Positions 1-13,543 of a stretch of 64,000 nucleotides of DNA are shown in pieces. The position numbers and the translations under genes are program-made. Numbering within the stretch: position 1 is the stretch's first letter; the number at the start of each line of letters is the position of its first letter. The stretch spans positions 62,001 to 126,000 of the forward strand of contig JAHLKC010000075.1 in the NCBI GenBank assembly GCA_025449115.1, given 5' to 3'. The stretch is from Chytridium lagenaria (lineage: Eukaryota; Chytridiomycota; Chytridiomycetes; Chytridiales; Chytridiaceae). The notes below the pieces were generated by a model. It saw only the letters and a program-made list of their open reading frames with translations. It was not told where the DNA came from and did not search any database.

Positions 1-637
1 ACCTCTGGTTTAGCTGTCATTCGAGCCTACCAAAATATGGTTGGTGGACCCACCCCGATGGACCGTTACCTTCCCGGTCTCCAAAACTCAAACGGAAAAG
101 TTCAATGGAGCGGGTGGGGTGTCACCGATGGCCTTGATGGTTTCTGCGACACCGTTCGCAGTCTCGCAGGAGACTACCACTTCCAACGTGCCCAACGTAA
201 AGTTTCTGATGAGCAATATCTTTACCCTGCTTACGACCTTGCGTACAAACACGGCGTTACTACACCCCTGTTCCGTGGACAGATCTACGATACTTGCATT
301 CAGCTTGGTTGTGGAACTGCTCAGAGCATCCTTGAGAGCATGACCGTCGACCGTAACAACGAGTACGCTTCTCTTGAGGCGTTTATTAACGCGAGGGAAT
401 GGAGACTTGCTGGATTCGGACCCGCGTTCCCTGGAACTGTTTACCGTTTGAACTCGTGAGTTTTCTCAAATCCTTAATCCTGATATTTATTTATTATCTG
501 GCGCAATATTCCTCTGACTCCTTCCCCCTCTATTGTTTAGATACCGTTACGCTCTTCGCAACGGACACCTTAGATTCACTGACCACGTCAGGGTTCTTGA
601 CAATGGAGGTCACAGCACCTTCGACGTCACTTGTTAA
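1..637 (+). CDS. GH46-type chitosanase, 3' part (5' end outside window)
   Basis: Probable secreted endo-chitosanase that hydrolyses chitosan. The frame is open from base 1, so the start and N-terminus lie upstream. Exon one runs to 455, an intron occupies 456-540 (GTGAGT...TTTAG), and exon two ends with TAA at 635-637. The protein carries landmarks of the C-terminal half of GH46 enzymes: PMDRYLPGL near the start (family PLAKYLPAL-like), then QRKVSDEQYLYPAYDLAYKHG, then GQIYDTCIQLGCG, matching the family 'YDAIIQHG' helix, and a late INAREWRL segment like the family FLDVRR. The catalytic Glu and Asp of GH46 lie in the missing N-terminal part, so activity cannot be judged here. Family assignment is by recalled motif similarity. 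The intron shows it is a eukaryotic gene, not bacterial contamination. Confidence 0.7.
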
Positions 638-1953
638 ATTTCTTTTCGACGTGACGAACATTTCCATTCACCTTTTTCTTTTTGTGTATTCTTTTTTTTC
701 TATGTTCTCCCATCTCCATTTCCGTATCCCAAGTATACGAGGAAAGGACCTTCCATTTTTTTTAGTGGATAAGCCTTTTCTTCCCTTTTTTCGATTTCCT
801 TCGACGCGTGTTTGATTATAACCTCCCCGCCTTCTTTGTGTTCCTTTTTTACATTTGGAAAATCCTCTCTCTCGGTTACCCAAATTTTTTTTTTAGACGG
901 GTTCCTTTTCGCTTTTTGGTTTTTTCTTAGGTTGATTTTTGATGATACTCTCTCTCGGTTTATACGAACTTTGGCAAACGCGTCAATCTTTCCTCTTTCT
1001 ATTGCCATTGTTCCAGAGTTCCACCCCAAGTACTTGCTGCTGATATGGTTTCTTAAAAAATCTCACCTTGTGGTGCCACGCTTGGTTTATCTTTACTTCT
1101 GAGCTGTATTTTTTGACCTCTCTTTTCGCTTGTGTCGTTCCGGTATCAGTCTTTTTCTTAAAGGTTCACTTCTTTTGCTACAAGTGTAATAACTTTAGTG
1201 ATGGTTTTTTTCCGTCTGTCTTTATTCCCACTATCTTTCGCGGGTTCTTGGAAGCTGTCTTGCAGATTATGCTTTTTTCCCCCTATATTTTTTTAATTGA
1301 GTCAAGAAATTTTTTGAGTTGATTGATTTCTGTGCCTTTTTTGTGGCGTCCAGTGTTTTTGAGACATGCTCTTCAATCTCTTGGGCATGCATGTGGGGTA
1401 CTACTATCAAGAAAAACTCACCATTCAGCTATCAAGAAACCAACTCGCACCATGCAACTCGAATCAGCGATCACGAATATCTTGGCATTCCACCGATTAC
1501 GGCGTTTTCAACAGAAAAATACAAACATGCTCTTTCAGAGTGCAGTCAGAAAAAAGAACTCGTTGAAAAATGAACGTGAGGTTATTTTCGCGAAAAAATG
1601 CATAAAACGGGAGCTTTGTATATCTTTGTCAAATAGATGTTTTAAGATACCTTCAGATCTTTCCCGGCCCTCATTTTAAAGGCAGTCCCAGGAAAGAAAA
1701 GGAGAGTACGATAACGTTCCTCTGAATGTCATAACAATACCTGAATATTGATTTGCAGATGATGAGCTTGAAAATATCACATCTTGCTATCCTCATTGCT
1801 TTCAACACCGATTTGTTTCAAATTGCGTAAAAAAACAAAAAACTTGCACACCAAAGTCCCACATTCATTTTTAAAAACTTTTGCAAAAACCCCAAACCAA
1901 TTTATATCACAAAATAAAACAACAATAAAAAACTAAACACGTAATTTTATCAT
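638..1953. other. T-rich intergenic stretch, no gene seen
   Basis: This lies between the chitosanase stop and the CFAP47 stop, so two genes converge on it. About 650-1320 is strongly pyrimidine-rich on the + strand with many T runs. The short open frames here are rich in Phe, Ser and Leu, as expected from composition alone. 1800-1950 is A-rich and could hold the CFAP47 3' UTR. No RNA gene or repeat unit was recognised. Confidence 0.5.
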
Positions 1954-4900
1954 TCATCGCATCTTCCGTCCTGCCATCAACGCGTTCTCACGCAAAAAAT
2001 TTTTACGTCCTCCAACGTTGCTTTCAGCTTCACTGCCCGCTCGGAACTCCTTCACGGGAAGCGTGGGAACGGGACGTATGGGTCCATTGATCATTGCGGG
2101 GAGTTTGAGCGCGGACGACGATGCATTGGAGATGATGCTGTATCGGGGTTCAACGGATGTAGGCGGATTATGGGTTTTAGGAGTTACCCCCCTGATTTCA
2201 TACGACCAAGAAATATCATCCGCCTGAGGGATTGAAAAAAAAATAAACATAACGTAAGCCAAAAAAAGATGAGAAAAAATACACAGAAAAGAAACAAACA
2301 AACATAAGCTTACTTCAATCATCAACGTCCCATACACATTCTTCCCATAAGTTGTCGCCTTATACGTCACCACAAACGCATTCGCACCGTCCACCATCTC
2401 AGAATCAGGGAGCAACGTTCCATGGGTAGGGTGAACCCCAAATTCACCGGGACTGTCTCGCGTAAAGAAGGCGCGGAACGGTCGACGATGGTGGGCAGAG
2501 TTTTTGAGAACAAAAGATACACCCATGACTTTGTTGATGGCGCCTTCAATCACGATGGTGTCGTCAATGAGCGGCGGGTGGGAGATGAGACGTAAGGGGA
2601 ATTTCCACCGGGAACCGGTTGCGTGTTGAGTTACAGTGAGGGTTGTGGATTGGTCGGAAGGTCGAACGGGAGAGAACGTCACCTAATAGCCTTTGTTAAT
2701 TCAAATTCAAGATAGAATAGTACTTACTTTAAAAAGCAACGCCAACCCTTCCTTGTCGATGAATTTGGAATCTTTCAAGGTTACCGCGACCGCTTTCCTG
2801 AGGTCATGCCGCTCAACGTTACCCGTGAAAAGGGAGTAACCGATTCGAGATGTCCAGTCTGCTGTGTTGGTAGAAGTTGCAATGTCTTCATGCTCAATGA
2901 GGAAACCATGAAGCATGACTTGAAGGTCTGTTTCAAAAGACTCGCGAGATCGGCACTCTAGTACTTGTGTTGATGTCGTGATAGGCGCGTCAGGCATACC
3001 CTAATATCCCCAAACCTCATTAGAGATCAAACATTTTTAATTTGAAATAATCACACATACTCACCGTCACAGGATACACCCACTTTAATTTCCCCATCTC
3101 CACAATAACACTCACGATCGCTCGATCCATCTTCTTTGGTGTATACACAAAAGGTATGTCTAGTCTCTCAAGGCCCCCTACATTATAACGAGGCTTCTTA
3201 TGGATCATTAATGTGATATCGGGCGTTCCGGACATCGCTGTCACGTCGTCGTTCTTTATGGTGATGCTAACGGGAATAGGGTCGAGGAGAGGGTTTGTGA
3301 AGGAAAGAATTCCGGAAACGGAGTGGTTAAGTTGGCCGCGAATGATGATTTCGTCCATGGGTTCAGGGAGCACACCCATGCCCTAGACAATGTCAGAGAT
3401 GCAAGATGAAAAGGCAAAAAAAAAGGGGTATAGATGTGACAGATTGAACCATGAAATACCTGAACGTGGTAAGTTGAGTTTCCCAGCGTTGTGCTGAGGA
3501 CGTGAAGAATGGAGGTTCGAGGTTCAGTCAACGATGATGGCCAGAACACAAGCTGAACGTCAGCGCGTTCCATCGGTTTCAAAGATACGATCACGGTCTG
3601 TGTGCTTCTTGGTTTCCTTGCTATATCTTTGAGGTGAGTCATGGGCGGGTAGTTAACTTGGAAGTCAGTGGAACCTTCGTTGAGGAAGATCTCGAGACGG
3701 GTGGGGTTTGGGAAAATATTTTGAATAGTCACAATTTGAGCCTGCATTGTACTTATAGTCAGAATCATGAGAAGATGGTGAATAGACGACATACACTGCA
3801 TTTTCCAAGAGGGGCGGACATGTCGGGGAGCATAATTGGTGGTGCTTCCTTTGCCTCCAACTGTAGATCGTACCAGAATTCTCCAACAAATTCATTCTGG
3901 AATGTAAGTTTTCCGGATTCCACCGCGCTAGATACTAAAAAAAGTAATTATTTAGATTAGAAATATGGACCAGGAGAGAAGTCACTTACTTGGCGCATAC
4001 GACATCGCATACAACGCCTCACTCTTCCCCTCAACCTTAAACTTATGACTTCCCACCAACCCTTCCCCGGTATACATCACATCAAAAGTCACAGCCTCAT
4101 CTAGCGGATTGTGTATCGGAATCTCAATAGCGACTGCCTTCCTCACTGTCGTTGTCATCCTAATAGTCTCTTCACAAGGTGGGGGCCTCACCACCATTCG
4201 GCACGTATACCACACGTAGCTCCCATCTGACCTATTCACATACGTGACAAGTTGCGTGAATTGACCGGATTTCTTTGCGTGAATTTCGAGGGTGTGGTCA
4301 ACGCTTTGTCCAGATGGAACAAAGAGACGATGGAGACAGGTGGTATTGGGAATGTCGGTCACAACGTCGTATTCGGCGTCTTGGTCAGTATAGTTGGTGA
4401 CTTTAAAAGTTTCGCGGACCTTACAGTATGGTTAGGTTTTATAGGGATATGAAATGGTTCACCTTGTCCCTGACGCTACACTTTATTTCTCGGTGTTCTT
4501 CGGGAAGAGGCTCTTGACCCACACCTCGCAAGTAATAGACATGCTTTTGTGCTGTGTGAAGGTTTGACATTGTTAACATCCCCTCCACTTCAGTCGGTCT
4601 CATCGGCTTAAATGTGATTGTATAATTCGTGACAGCATGTGCAGGCGCCACTAAAGCATGAGGACCAGAGAAAAAGTTTCCCTGAAGACTTGCCTAAAGA
4701 ATAAATAGTATTAATACGATCAAACGATTTTTATAAATAAACCTTAATGGTCCAATCTTCATCGGTTTTATTGACGATTGGAATGTCTTGAGTGAGAGTT
4801 TGACGGACGGGGGTGTTGAAATCAAGTTCGGCTTTTGAGCCCTCTGAGATAGCGACGCCTTGGATGAAGAATACTCGGACGTCGCTCACTTCTGTGCCCA

Positions 4901-7900
4901 TTAAAACAATCTTGCAAGAGTATTTTCCGGGAAGCTAAATAAATAGAAAAAATCAGACAATATGGAATTATAAATATATGAAACCTTTGGCTTGAACAAT
5001 ATGGGTAACTCTGTGTAGTTTTGGTCGAGCTCAAATAGGGTTTTCTTTTCCTTGACAACGTCAGAAGCAGGACGGATCGTAATCTCCGCAGGTCCACTGA
5101 AATACGGCGACAGGTATTCGACCTTTGAACTTTAAGACCTCATGAAGTTTTTAACTGAAGTACCTTATACTTTAAAGGCCGTCTTGGCGTCTGGAATGAA
5201 TCCCTATCCGTCTCAAGTTGTCCCGACGTCAAGCTTTTCTTCTTTCCAATACCTTTCAACTGCCTTTTTTGCAGAACAGAGTACAACGCCTTCTCCCTTA
5301 TTGGATTTACGGGGGTAATACGGATAGGCTTCTCAAGTGATGATGCTGCCTTGCAGGTCCATACAAAATCGATGGCTTGGGGAGCTGTTGCCCGGCCGTC
5401 AATTTGGTAGATGAATTCGCCAACAGCTTCATCAACAAAATGGAGAGTACATTCGTGGATTCCAGACTTTACGGGTTATTAGACGAACTGATTGTAGAAA
5501 AACTTACGTCGAAAGGTTGGAACGCGATCGGTAGAAAGCGGGATTGGTTTGGTTCGATCACGAGTTCATTCTCTAGGGCTTTAAAAGCAGGTGGACTAAA
5601 AGTGTCAAAGAAACTGGCATCCTTTAAAGCCTTAGATTTATATCAGAACTGCATACTTACCTCTGGGCAAGAAATTTCAGTTGGTGACCGTCCTTTATGG
5701 AGAAGCAACAATGGTGCGACACGCTTATAATGCTATTTAGAACATTCGAATAATATGACAGCTTACGTGATGTTGCCTTAACGAAACCTTAAATCTTCCA
5801 GTAACAGCAAATGGACTGGTAATCTCTAGATCCACCGTATTAGGTGGCGTGCAATACATGGGCGCGTCAATCTTAAACATCCTCCTCGGTGTTGGTGGCT
5901 CCACAGACCCCACTAGATCAAAAACTAAAATCGATGCACTATTCAGCCCCATCTTTCTCGTCTGCAGTTTCACTTGCCCTTCCACCCTCGTCGCAAATCT
6001 ACTCGCAAAGAGTAAAGGCATCTTTGATTGCGACTTAGGCGCCACTGAAAGGGTGGAACCTTCCACGAGCGTGAAATCGGGGGATCCACCCAGATGTGCG
6101 GTGTATGAAAGTGCCCTACCGCTGGGATTTGAGATCTCAATGCTGCGGATGACTTTGTCGTGAAGGCCGCCGTGGAATTCTACCAAAGCTTTCGGTAGAA
6201 AGTGAGGAAGAGTTTGGTAAAGGAATAATAATAGCAATTGAATATCAAGAGCAGCCTCTCCTCGGACGACTTGATCAACGGGTAGTAAGATGCTGTTGGT
6301 ATTAAAAATGACCGAGAGAGCGCCATTGATAATCCGGCAATTTTCTTCAAGCTGCTCACTTGTTTCACATAACGGGTGGAAGTACGCGAAATTTGTTGAC
6401 TCAAGATGCGGAATGTGTGAAAGAATAAGACTAGCGATTGGAACAGAGTTTTTAAAATCATCCGTAAAATTTGTTAGTCGTTTTTTGATCCCCGCTCGCT
6501 TTACATTGAATTAGTATATCTACAGCATTTTGAAGCCCACCTTCCACATATGATAAGAAGACCATCTTAAGAGTACATATTCGGCGGTCGAAAACACATT
6601 GCTCTTTGAGTTTATCGGCCATTCCATATCCATTTCATCCCTTTCAAGACCTGGGAGAGCTCGGAAATGCTTCACCGTTACCATACTCGTGACATATACT
6701 TTTACAATTTGTAGCAAAACTGTGAGCCAAGCTTCTTTCTGAATTATGGGAAAGATGCTGTCAAGCTTCTTATTGTATTCCACCATCTCGTCATGAACTA
6801 TGCCTTTGTTATCGGATTTCTTTGAGTAATGTTAGCGGGTTTGACACTCGAGCCTCACCAGAACGTCCATTTGAGAATTTACGATTCGTCTGTAGTCTTC
6901 ATGGCTCATCAAAAATTCGGGCTTTACACAGCTTACAAATGCTCCAGCAGATATCATCAAATTTAACATCTCCTTAAAGTATTTTTGGATAGCTTTAGAT
7001 CTCTCCTGCGTCGATTGAGATTCTAACAGTCATGTAAGTATAATTACATATCCGGAAAAAACGAAAGAGCAACTTACGCAGCTGACTTTGTCCTTGGAAT
7101 GTTGGTATCTTTTTACTGGAAATTGATTGAATGAGCTCTGCAAGAGCCTTTGGATTTGATGTAAACTGACTCGGGAACTCCATCGCAGACTTATTATTAG
7201 GGTCAACATCATTTAAAAAAATGTCAGTTTACCATGCCAGGACTGAGATGATCCTCAAGTCTTCGAACCAAACTTTCACCTGTCTGACCCAAAAACAAAT
7301 CTACCGCGTCCATGTCACCGTTCTCCAAAGGAATTCCAGACGGTGTTCGGAAAGGCCTCGGACCATTTAAGATACGCGTTCTAAAATGATTTTAATAAAA
7401 GAAACATATATCTGTATGGAAGTCAATAGATCGAAAGAAATCTTACCGTCTTTGATTCTCATCCGTGTGAGCTTGAGCCTTCTTAGGCAGGTAAGCAAGA
7501 TGACTTCCTGGAGTATCAGCGACGGCAAATTTAAAGTCGGTTCTTGTTCTCCAAAATATGGTAGAAGTGTAAGAAGGGAGTTATCAGATGTCCCGTGGAC
7601 AGACAGATAAAACGTTCGGTGATTATTATCACTGAACTCAATCTTTGTCGTAAAGCTCACTGGCCCACAAATTTTGGCCTATTATTCTCAACGTTCCTGC
7701 CTTCTGACTGTCCTTCGCCACTGTCCATTCGAGCCTGATTTGCTGCTGCCAAGTTCGTGTGGCCAATAAATCTTACAACGACGGTGAGTTTCTCACCATC
7801 ACTTTCAAAAGCTTTCCTTCCGGGAATTGAAGTTCAATTTGCCCGTAGCGGCTCATTGCTTCTTCCGAAAGAAAAATGCTTAATCTCTGTACGCTCACAG

Positions 7901-10900
7901 CCATAGTTTACAATCGAGAACGTTGAAGTTGTTTCCATTCCCAATGGAACGATAGGAAGAAAAAATTTCATTTGGTTCAAACGCGATTGAGGGCTCAACC
8001 CCGGTACCGTGAAGTGACAAAACAAATGGGGCATGCCGGCCCATGTAGTCGATGTGCAGTGGGAGCTGAGTCTCAAACAAGCCGATTCGTTCGGGCTGGA
8101 ACGAAATGTTGATGTTTTGAGTAGCCCCTGCCTCCAGACTTCCATGCCATGGGTCTAGCTTGTAAGCACTTTCCTGCTCTTCCAAAGGATCCACATCAAA
8201 GACCAACTGATCCTTCGCTCAGAATTGTTCGTTATTGAAACATATTCTTTGGCAACGTTCTTCAGATGAGATACGCCCATAATACCCAAATCTCTAAACA
8301 CAACCTTATTCTTAAAGTTGACGGAGGTTTTAGAGACAGTGATGGGTGACGGAACACTCTGAGTATCCACGTGAATTTTGGGAACACTTGACATGCCAAT
8401 GATTCGGATAGGAAGGTCAAAGCTATATTTTTTAGTAGCTTTTGGCCTGTACACTAACTCCGCGTTAACTCTTTCTCCGGCCTGAAGTTCGAAAACGATA
8501 TGTTCCCTACAGGATCTTCGTTTAAGTTGTCAAGTTTTTCAAATCCGCGTTTAGCTCTGCGAGGGCTTCCAGGTCGAACAAGTATTTTCTTGAAGCAAAC
8601 CTCTGAGAAATTGTACAAATCATCATCGGGAGTGATGATTTTAAATGCTTCCCCGGTTTGCCGTCGCTGTGGTGGTGGTTGTGAGCGACTGGCGCCTGTT
8701 GCTTAATTGCTTTCTTGGCTTGTGCTGATGAAGCCCGCCCAGTCGATGCAGAGGTTGGTTCCCACTCCAGATAAACTTATTTCGTCTTTGTTACTTTTTA
8801 TGGAAAACTCAAACTCTGCATACGTCCTAAGATCAACAACTCCGCGTGCAGCGACCAGTACCAACGTTGGCAATGATTAAAGGAATCACTGACCAAGACC
8901 CAATAACAGTCCCTATCTCAACAGGCTCATCATCTGCATCGTCTTCCTCAGGGGCGGCATTTGCAGGTATCCTTTAACGGATTTGCTGTAAGTTCGAGGA
9001 CAGGCTCTCTACTTTCATATTTAAACGGGATCTTCATCACTTTTCCTCCACCTATTATGGTGACCAAGACAGCATCTTCCACCAGAGACACTTTCGTGGG
9101 AACCGCCATGAGCGTCAATCGAGTATTCCGCCAGACCCCTGAATCGCACCTGACCTAGGGTATATTTCAACCTCAGCCTCGTTCTTCAGCAGCTGTGCAA
9201 TAAAAAAGCACGTGTTAACCGACGTGTTTTTTATCCGCACAGTACGCCACCCCCTTGTCAGGCTACTCTGAGCCCCTGATGCCAACGCCTGAATCGGTCC
9301 AGATTTCTGAGCTCCAGCTAAAGCCTTTGCCGAAACCTGAGGTCCAGATCCCAGAGTGTGCCAAAGAATTTTCAGGAAATAAATCATGAACGCCAAAGAC
9401 ATTGTATGAGGAAAAGATACGTGTCCGTTTCAGGATTATCTTTAAACATGACCGGTAATATTCCCAGATCAAGCGGACCTTGCTTTACCGATGTGAGTAA
9501 TACACAATTTGCGGTTGAAATTTCACCACGGCATGTTAATGTCAATTCACTAGAAATTCGATTCGCATCATCTACTGCTGCCTCGTCAACCACCACGAAC
9601 GTTAATACTCTCTCATACACTGGTTTCACTCCGGAATGTAAACAACTTTAATTTCAATTGAGCCTTTCGGGCGGAATTGAGCCTGTCGTGGGTTCCAAAA
9701 AGAATGATCCTTCATTTAAAGCAGGATGAGATTCTCGCTGTGTGCTAGTATCAGCGTTCTGTGCCATTGAAATCCTGCTGAGAAGTTCCCGTAATTGTAA
9801 AGTATGACAGTCTCTTGTGAATGTGGCATTTGCGCCAATCCATTTACGGTTTTAGAATACTTTGTCAGTTCGCTAGAAGCTTTAGATGATAAGTCCTCAA
9901 AATTTCCAGCTCCCATATGCTGTGCTTTCTGGCTTAAGAGCCCAGTAAAGTTTTGGGGCACTTCAAGAAGAAGTTTTGCTGGTGGAAAGGCTAAGCTGAA
10001 TAGGATTAACTTTGAACCTTCACAGGGAGCTGATACTTGTATCGCCCATTTACCAAGATAGGTAATTTTTTGCAAGACTTTCCCTGAGCAATGGCTTTTT
10101 AAAAGTCACTCGACGCCAGAAACGGACATGGGTTGTAGAACCAAACTTGAAGGGGACACACGAAGCTCCCATGAGGAGTCGGACTCGGTGATCGAGTCCG
10201 GCCTTCCATCTTTGTCAACTAGAAGGCGAATATGTATAGGCAAACGGTTGGGTGATACGTTCAGAAAGTTCAGCGGTAACGTATTGACAGAATGTACTGT
10301 GACCTCTCCGAAATCGAGCGCTGACGAGGCAGTAAAAATATTGCCAAATCAGGTCCGGTCAAAGGAACATCTATAGGAACGGCTTTCTCGTTGCTGCCCC
10401 CGTTGCCTGAAATTTTGGCTTCACTACGGTTGGCTCATAGAGCTGTTGAAACAGCATACGAATTTTCCTCGTGTCCTCTGGTGGGGCAGTCTGTAGTAGA
10501 TATGGCCACCTTATTGTTCGAGATAGTAGTTGCTGAATTTCTCATAAAGTCAGTAGGCTCTGGTGGTGAAAGCCCGTTCTCAATATCTACGTCTATCCCA
10601 TCTCCAGTATCTAAAGCTTATCGTATTGAATAAAACGCCGTCGTCTCCAAATCGTCTTTTTCTTTCTCAAAGAGTCGATTTACCCGGCTTTGCTTAAGAT
10701 AATCCCAGTACTGATGTCTATTGCTGGTCTTTTCCAGCCAGTCTTCATGCGCCTTCTGTTCTCCTTCAGAGAGACTTCGTCGATGCCCAAGATTCTGACA
10801 GTCTTTCTCCAGGTGGATAGTTCTAGCAATTTTCCCCTCTTCCATGTCTGCTTGCATTAGCAATGTTCCGCTATTTGAATTTCGATGCTTCAAATTAGAT

Positions 10901-13543
10901 CCAATCTTACGAACCTCCTCAAATTTCGAGAAGGGTTCCGACTCCAAACTTCCCGACGGTCTAAAGCAGCCCTTTAAACTAAGAGGCAGATTACAAATGT
11001 CTCTTGACTTATGATCTCCAGCAAATTTGACCAAAAGTGGGACCTTTCCGGGACCTAGAAGAGCAGATTCAAATGTAGGAACATCATCCGAGGATGATAT
11101 TATGCACTGTAGTTTGGTTGAAAAATGCCCAAGCTGGTTTGGCTTAAACACAACTTTCACGTTGATGCTTTCCAGGGGGCCCAAATGCCCGACAGAAGGG
11201 TAGGTATGAAAATGGGCAGCCGTTGTGAAGCGAAAGCGATATCCAAGCTGATCACTGTCGTTTTCAAAAACAACTTCTTTGGTCGTCTCAGACGATTTCC
11301 CCATCACGACATCTTCGAAATGCATTTGGTTGCTACTTAATGTCGCTTCTATTGGGCATGCTTTCCCTGTCATGACAATATCGATGGGTTCTTCACCGAC
11401 TTGATTTCCGGCCAAAGAGGCTTTCCTAGCAGTATCCGAGCCTTTACAGCAGAGGTGATTATTTTAAGCTGCATGGGCACTTTAAATAGATGAGTTGGTG
11501 GACCTGCCCTTGTGACCTTAAAGCCAACAATGGGGTCCTGAACCCTTGGCGCAAAGTTGAACACAATATCTGAGGTCTGGTATGGATTCAAAATGCCTTC
11601 TGGGGAACAACAGCCATAGATGCTTTGTTTTCAGCATCTGCTTGACTTGCAGCACCATTTGTCATATCACTGAGACCAGCATTTCCGTGATTCGACCCTC
11701 CGTTGCCAACAAGCTTCCCTCTGTATGAAGATGGAACCATAGGTGCACTTTCTCCTGCGTGCGTTATAACCCATCTTAAAACTGTGGGCCGCGGTTTTCT
11801 AGCTTAGCTTGCAAGCATGCGCGCTGAGAGTAATAGATTACACCAAAGTTTAAGTGTTTTGGGTCGATATCACTGGTGTTGTCCTGATTTCGAAGGCGTA
11901 ATTATGGTTAACCACAGTCGCTGACACATGGAATACTAGAGGAGTCTCTCCAATAGAGTCCAGTGAGTCCATGTCTGGTCCATCAATTTCACTCCTTTCA
12001 CTGACAACGGGTGTTGGATTTTCTAACTCTACCCTGACTTCCTCACTAAATCTACCGACACCGGAATAAAAGAGTTCAACTTTTACCATGGCAGTGTCAG
12101 GGAGTCCAAGTTGCCCTTGACCTCCCTCAGGAATTCCGAGAGTAAGATAGTCCGGTGTTATTTTAAGGCGAGTTTTAGAATTGCTGGGTAGGATACGGAA
12201 ACGCGCCGTTCTTTTTCCAACGTTACGAAATTCAAGGTAATCGACAGCGATGGGCTCTCCCAAATCAACTCCTTTTGCTTGCAAAGCTTGAGGGACAACC
12301 TCAAATGCTACTTGTGGCCGAGCTCCGGATGCGTCATTCCCACCACTTCTTCCTTGAGCCTTTGGTTGCTAGAGTCCTCTCCCGTCCGACCATATCTATC
12401 CCACTGAGAATCTTTATCGCTTGCTTTCTCCTTCATATCATTTCCCACCAGCCCGTGAACGACGACTCCAAAGTCGACCTCTCTTTTAAACTTCAATCTC
12501 GGTCCTGCTGGATATGCCTGAAATTGGAACGTGTATAATCTTCGACTCTGTTCCATGAATCTCAACTCCCAGAATATCTTCATACAACCTAGAGCTGGGA
12601 TCTGGTTGAGTAGCAGCCGTTATCGCAGAGCTCAATATTGGTGGAGGTGCAAAGACTGATAGTCCGCGTTGCTTCGACGGCTCTATGTGTTGCGTCTTTG
12701 TAGTCAATGGCAACCCCATGCTGACTTCCGAATCCTCCAGATCAAGCATTAAGGGCTGAAGCTTTTGATAGTTTCTTGTTAAAGGCATTTTGCTAGTTCC
12801 AGTAACGTTTTGTCCTACGACCCTCTTTCCATTGCTTCGTGGAGTTGCAGTGTTTGGCGGCACCATAGGTGGCGAAGACGTGGACAAAGGAGCGAGAAAT
12901 TCAATCTCGATGCTGGTATCGAGTCCAGGTGCGATGAGAAAGCTGTCCATATTTTTCGTAGACTTTCCCGCTAACCGAAATAGCTTGGTTTGCGGTGGAT
13001 GAAGAGTGACCTTTTGGACCGTTGCAGAATAATTCTTCAAGACTATGCTTCTCTTATGACGTGACCTTATCAATTATTAGTAACTAAACGGTTAAAGTTG
13101 ACTCACCCCGGCTCGTAGTCAAGTATCGAAGCAATCGAAGGTTCAACTCTCACGGAAAAGAAGCCTTGCAGATTCTGTCTGACAATGGCTGCATTGTGCG
13201 AAAGACAGCTGACAGACGCTATGTTGGTGAAGATGGTTTTTCTGCTTCCTGAAACCCGCTCCTTTTTTTTGTATTCGGATGAAGCATCAAGAGGCCTTCT
13301 TCTAGCAATGTCAACGGACCCTGTCTGATAAATATTGCGGGTCGCCTCCGTCATGTCCTCCACCCGTGGCTCTGTTGAAACTGCCCGTGGCCTCACAGCC
13401 AGCCGCACTTTCTTTGACTTTTTCCTGTTGCGAACATGCTTTATCAAGTCGACTGTGTTCACCTCGACATTCTCATACTCTTCTAAACTGATGGTTTGAG
13501 GCTTGTCAGGTTTCCATGTATTGTCAAGAATGGTGGTGGCCAT
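1954..13543 (-). CDS. CFAP47: CFAP47-like ciliary protein (Ig-like/ASH repeats plus central CH domain)
   Basis: Very large axonemal protein, expected in the motile flagellum; the roughly 11.6-kb span fits a protein near the ~3,000 residues of CFAP47. It starts at ATG 13543. The first intron is 13066-13106 and rejoins an ASH/Ig-like unit (SVRVEPSIASILDYEPG then SRHKRSIVLKNYSATVQKV). Further Ig-like segments follow around 12.2, 11.3, 8.4 and 8.0 kb. A calponin-homology-type region lies at about 6.8-6.2 kb, with NVFSTAEYVLLRW, DDFKNSVPIASLILSHIPHL and IINGALSVIFN, as in CFAP47. Further beta-rich units run to the C-terminus at 1954, which has GANAFVVTYKATTYGK and YEIRGVTP. The frame is interrupted by many introns and by likely single-base errors, for example near 11423 and 7962, so exons at 7.4-10.6 kb are not fully resolved. 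HYDIN is the main alternative; the CH domain favours CFAP47. Confidence 0.75.

Noticed and set aside
399..1322. Short Phe/Ser/Leu-rich frames in the T-rich stretch
   Set aside because: Their composition follows directly from T and C runs. The first overlaps the chitosanase intron.
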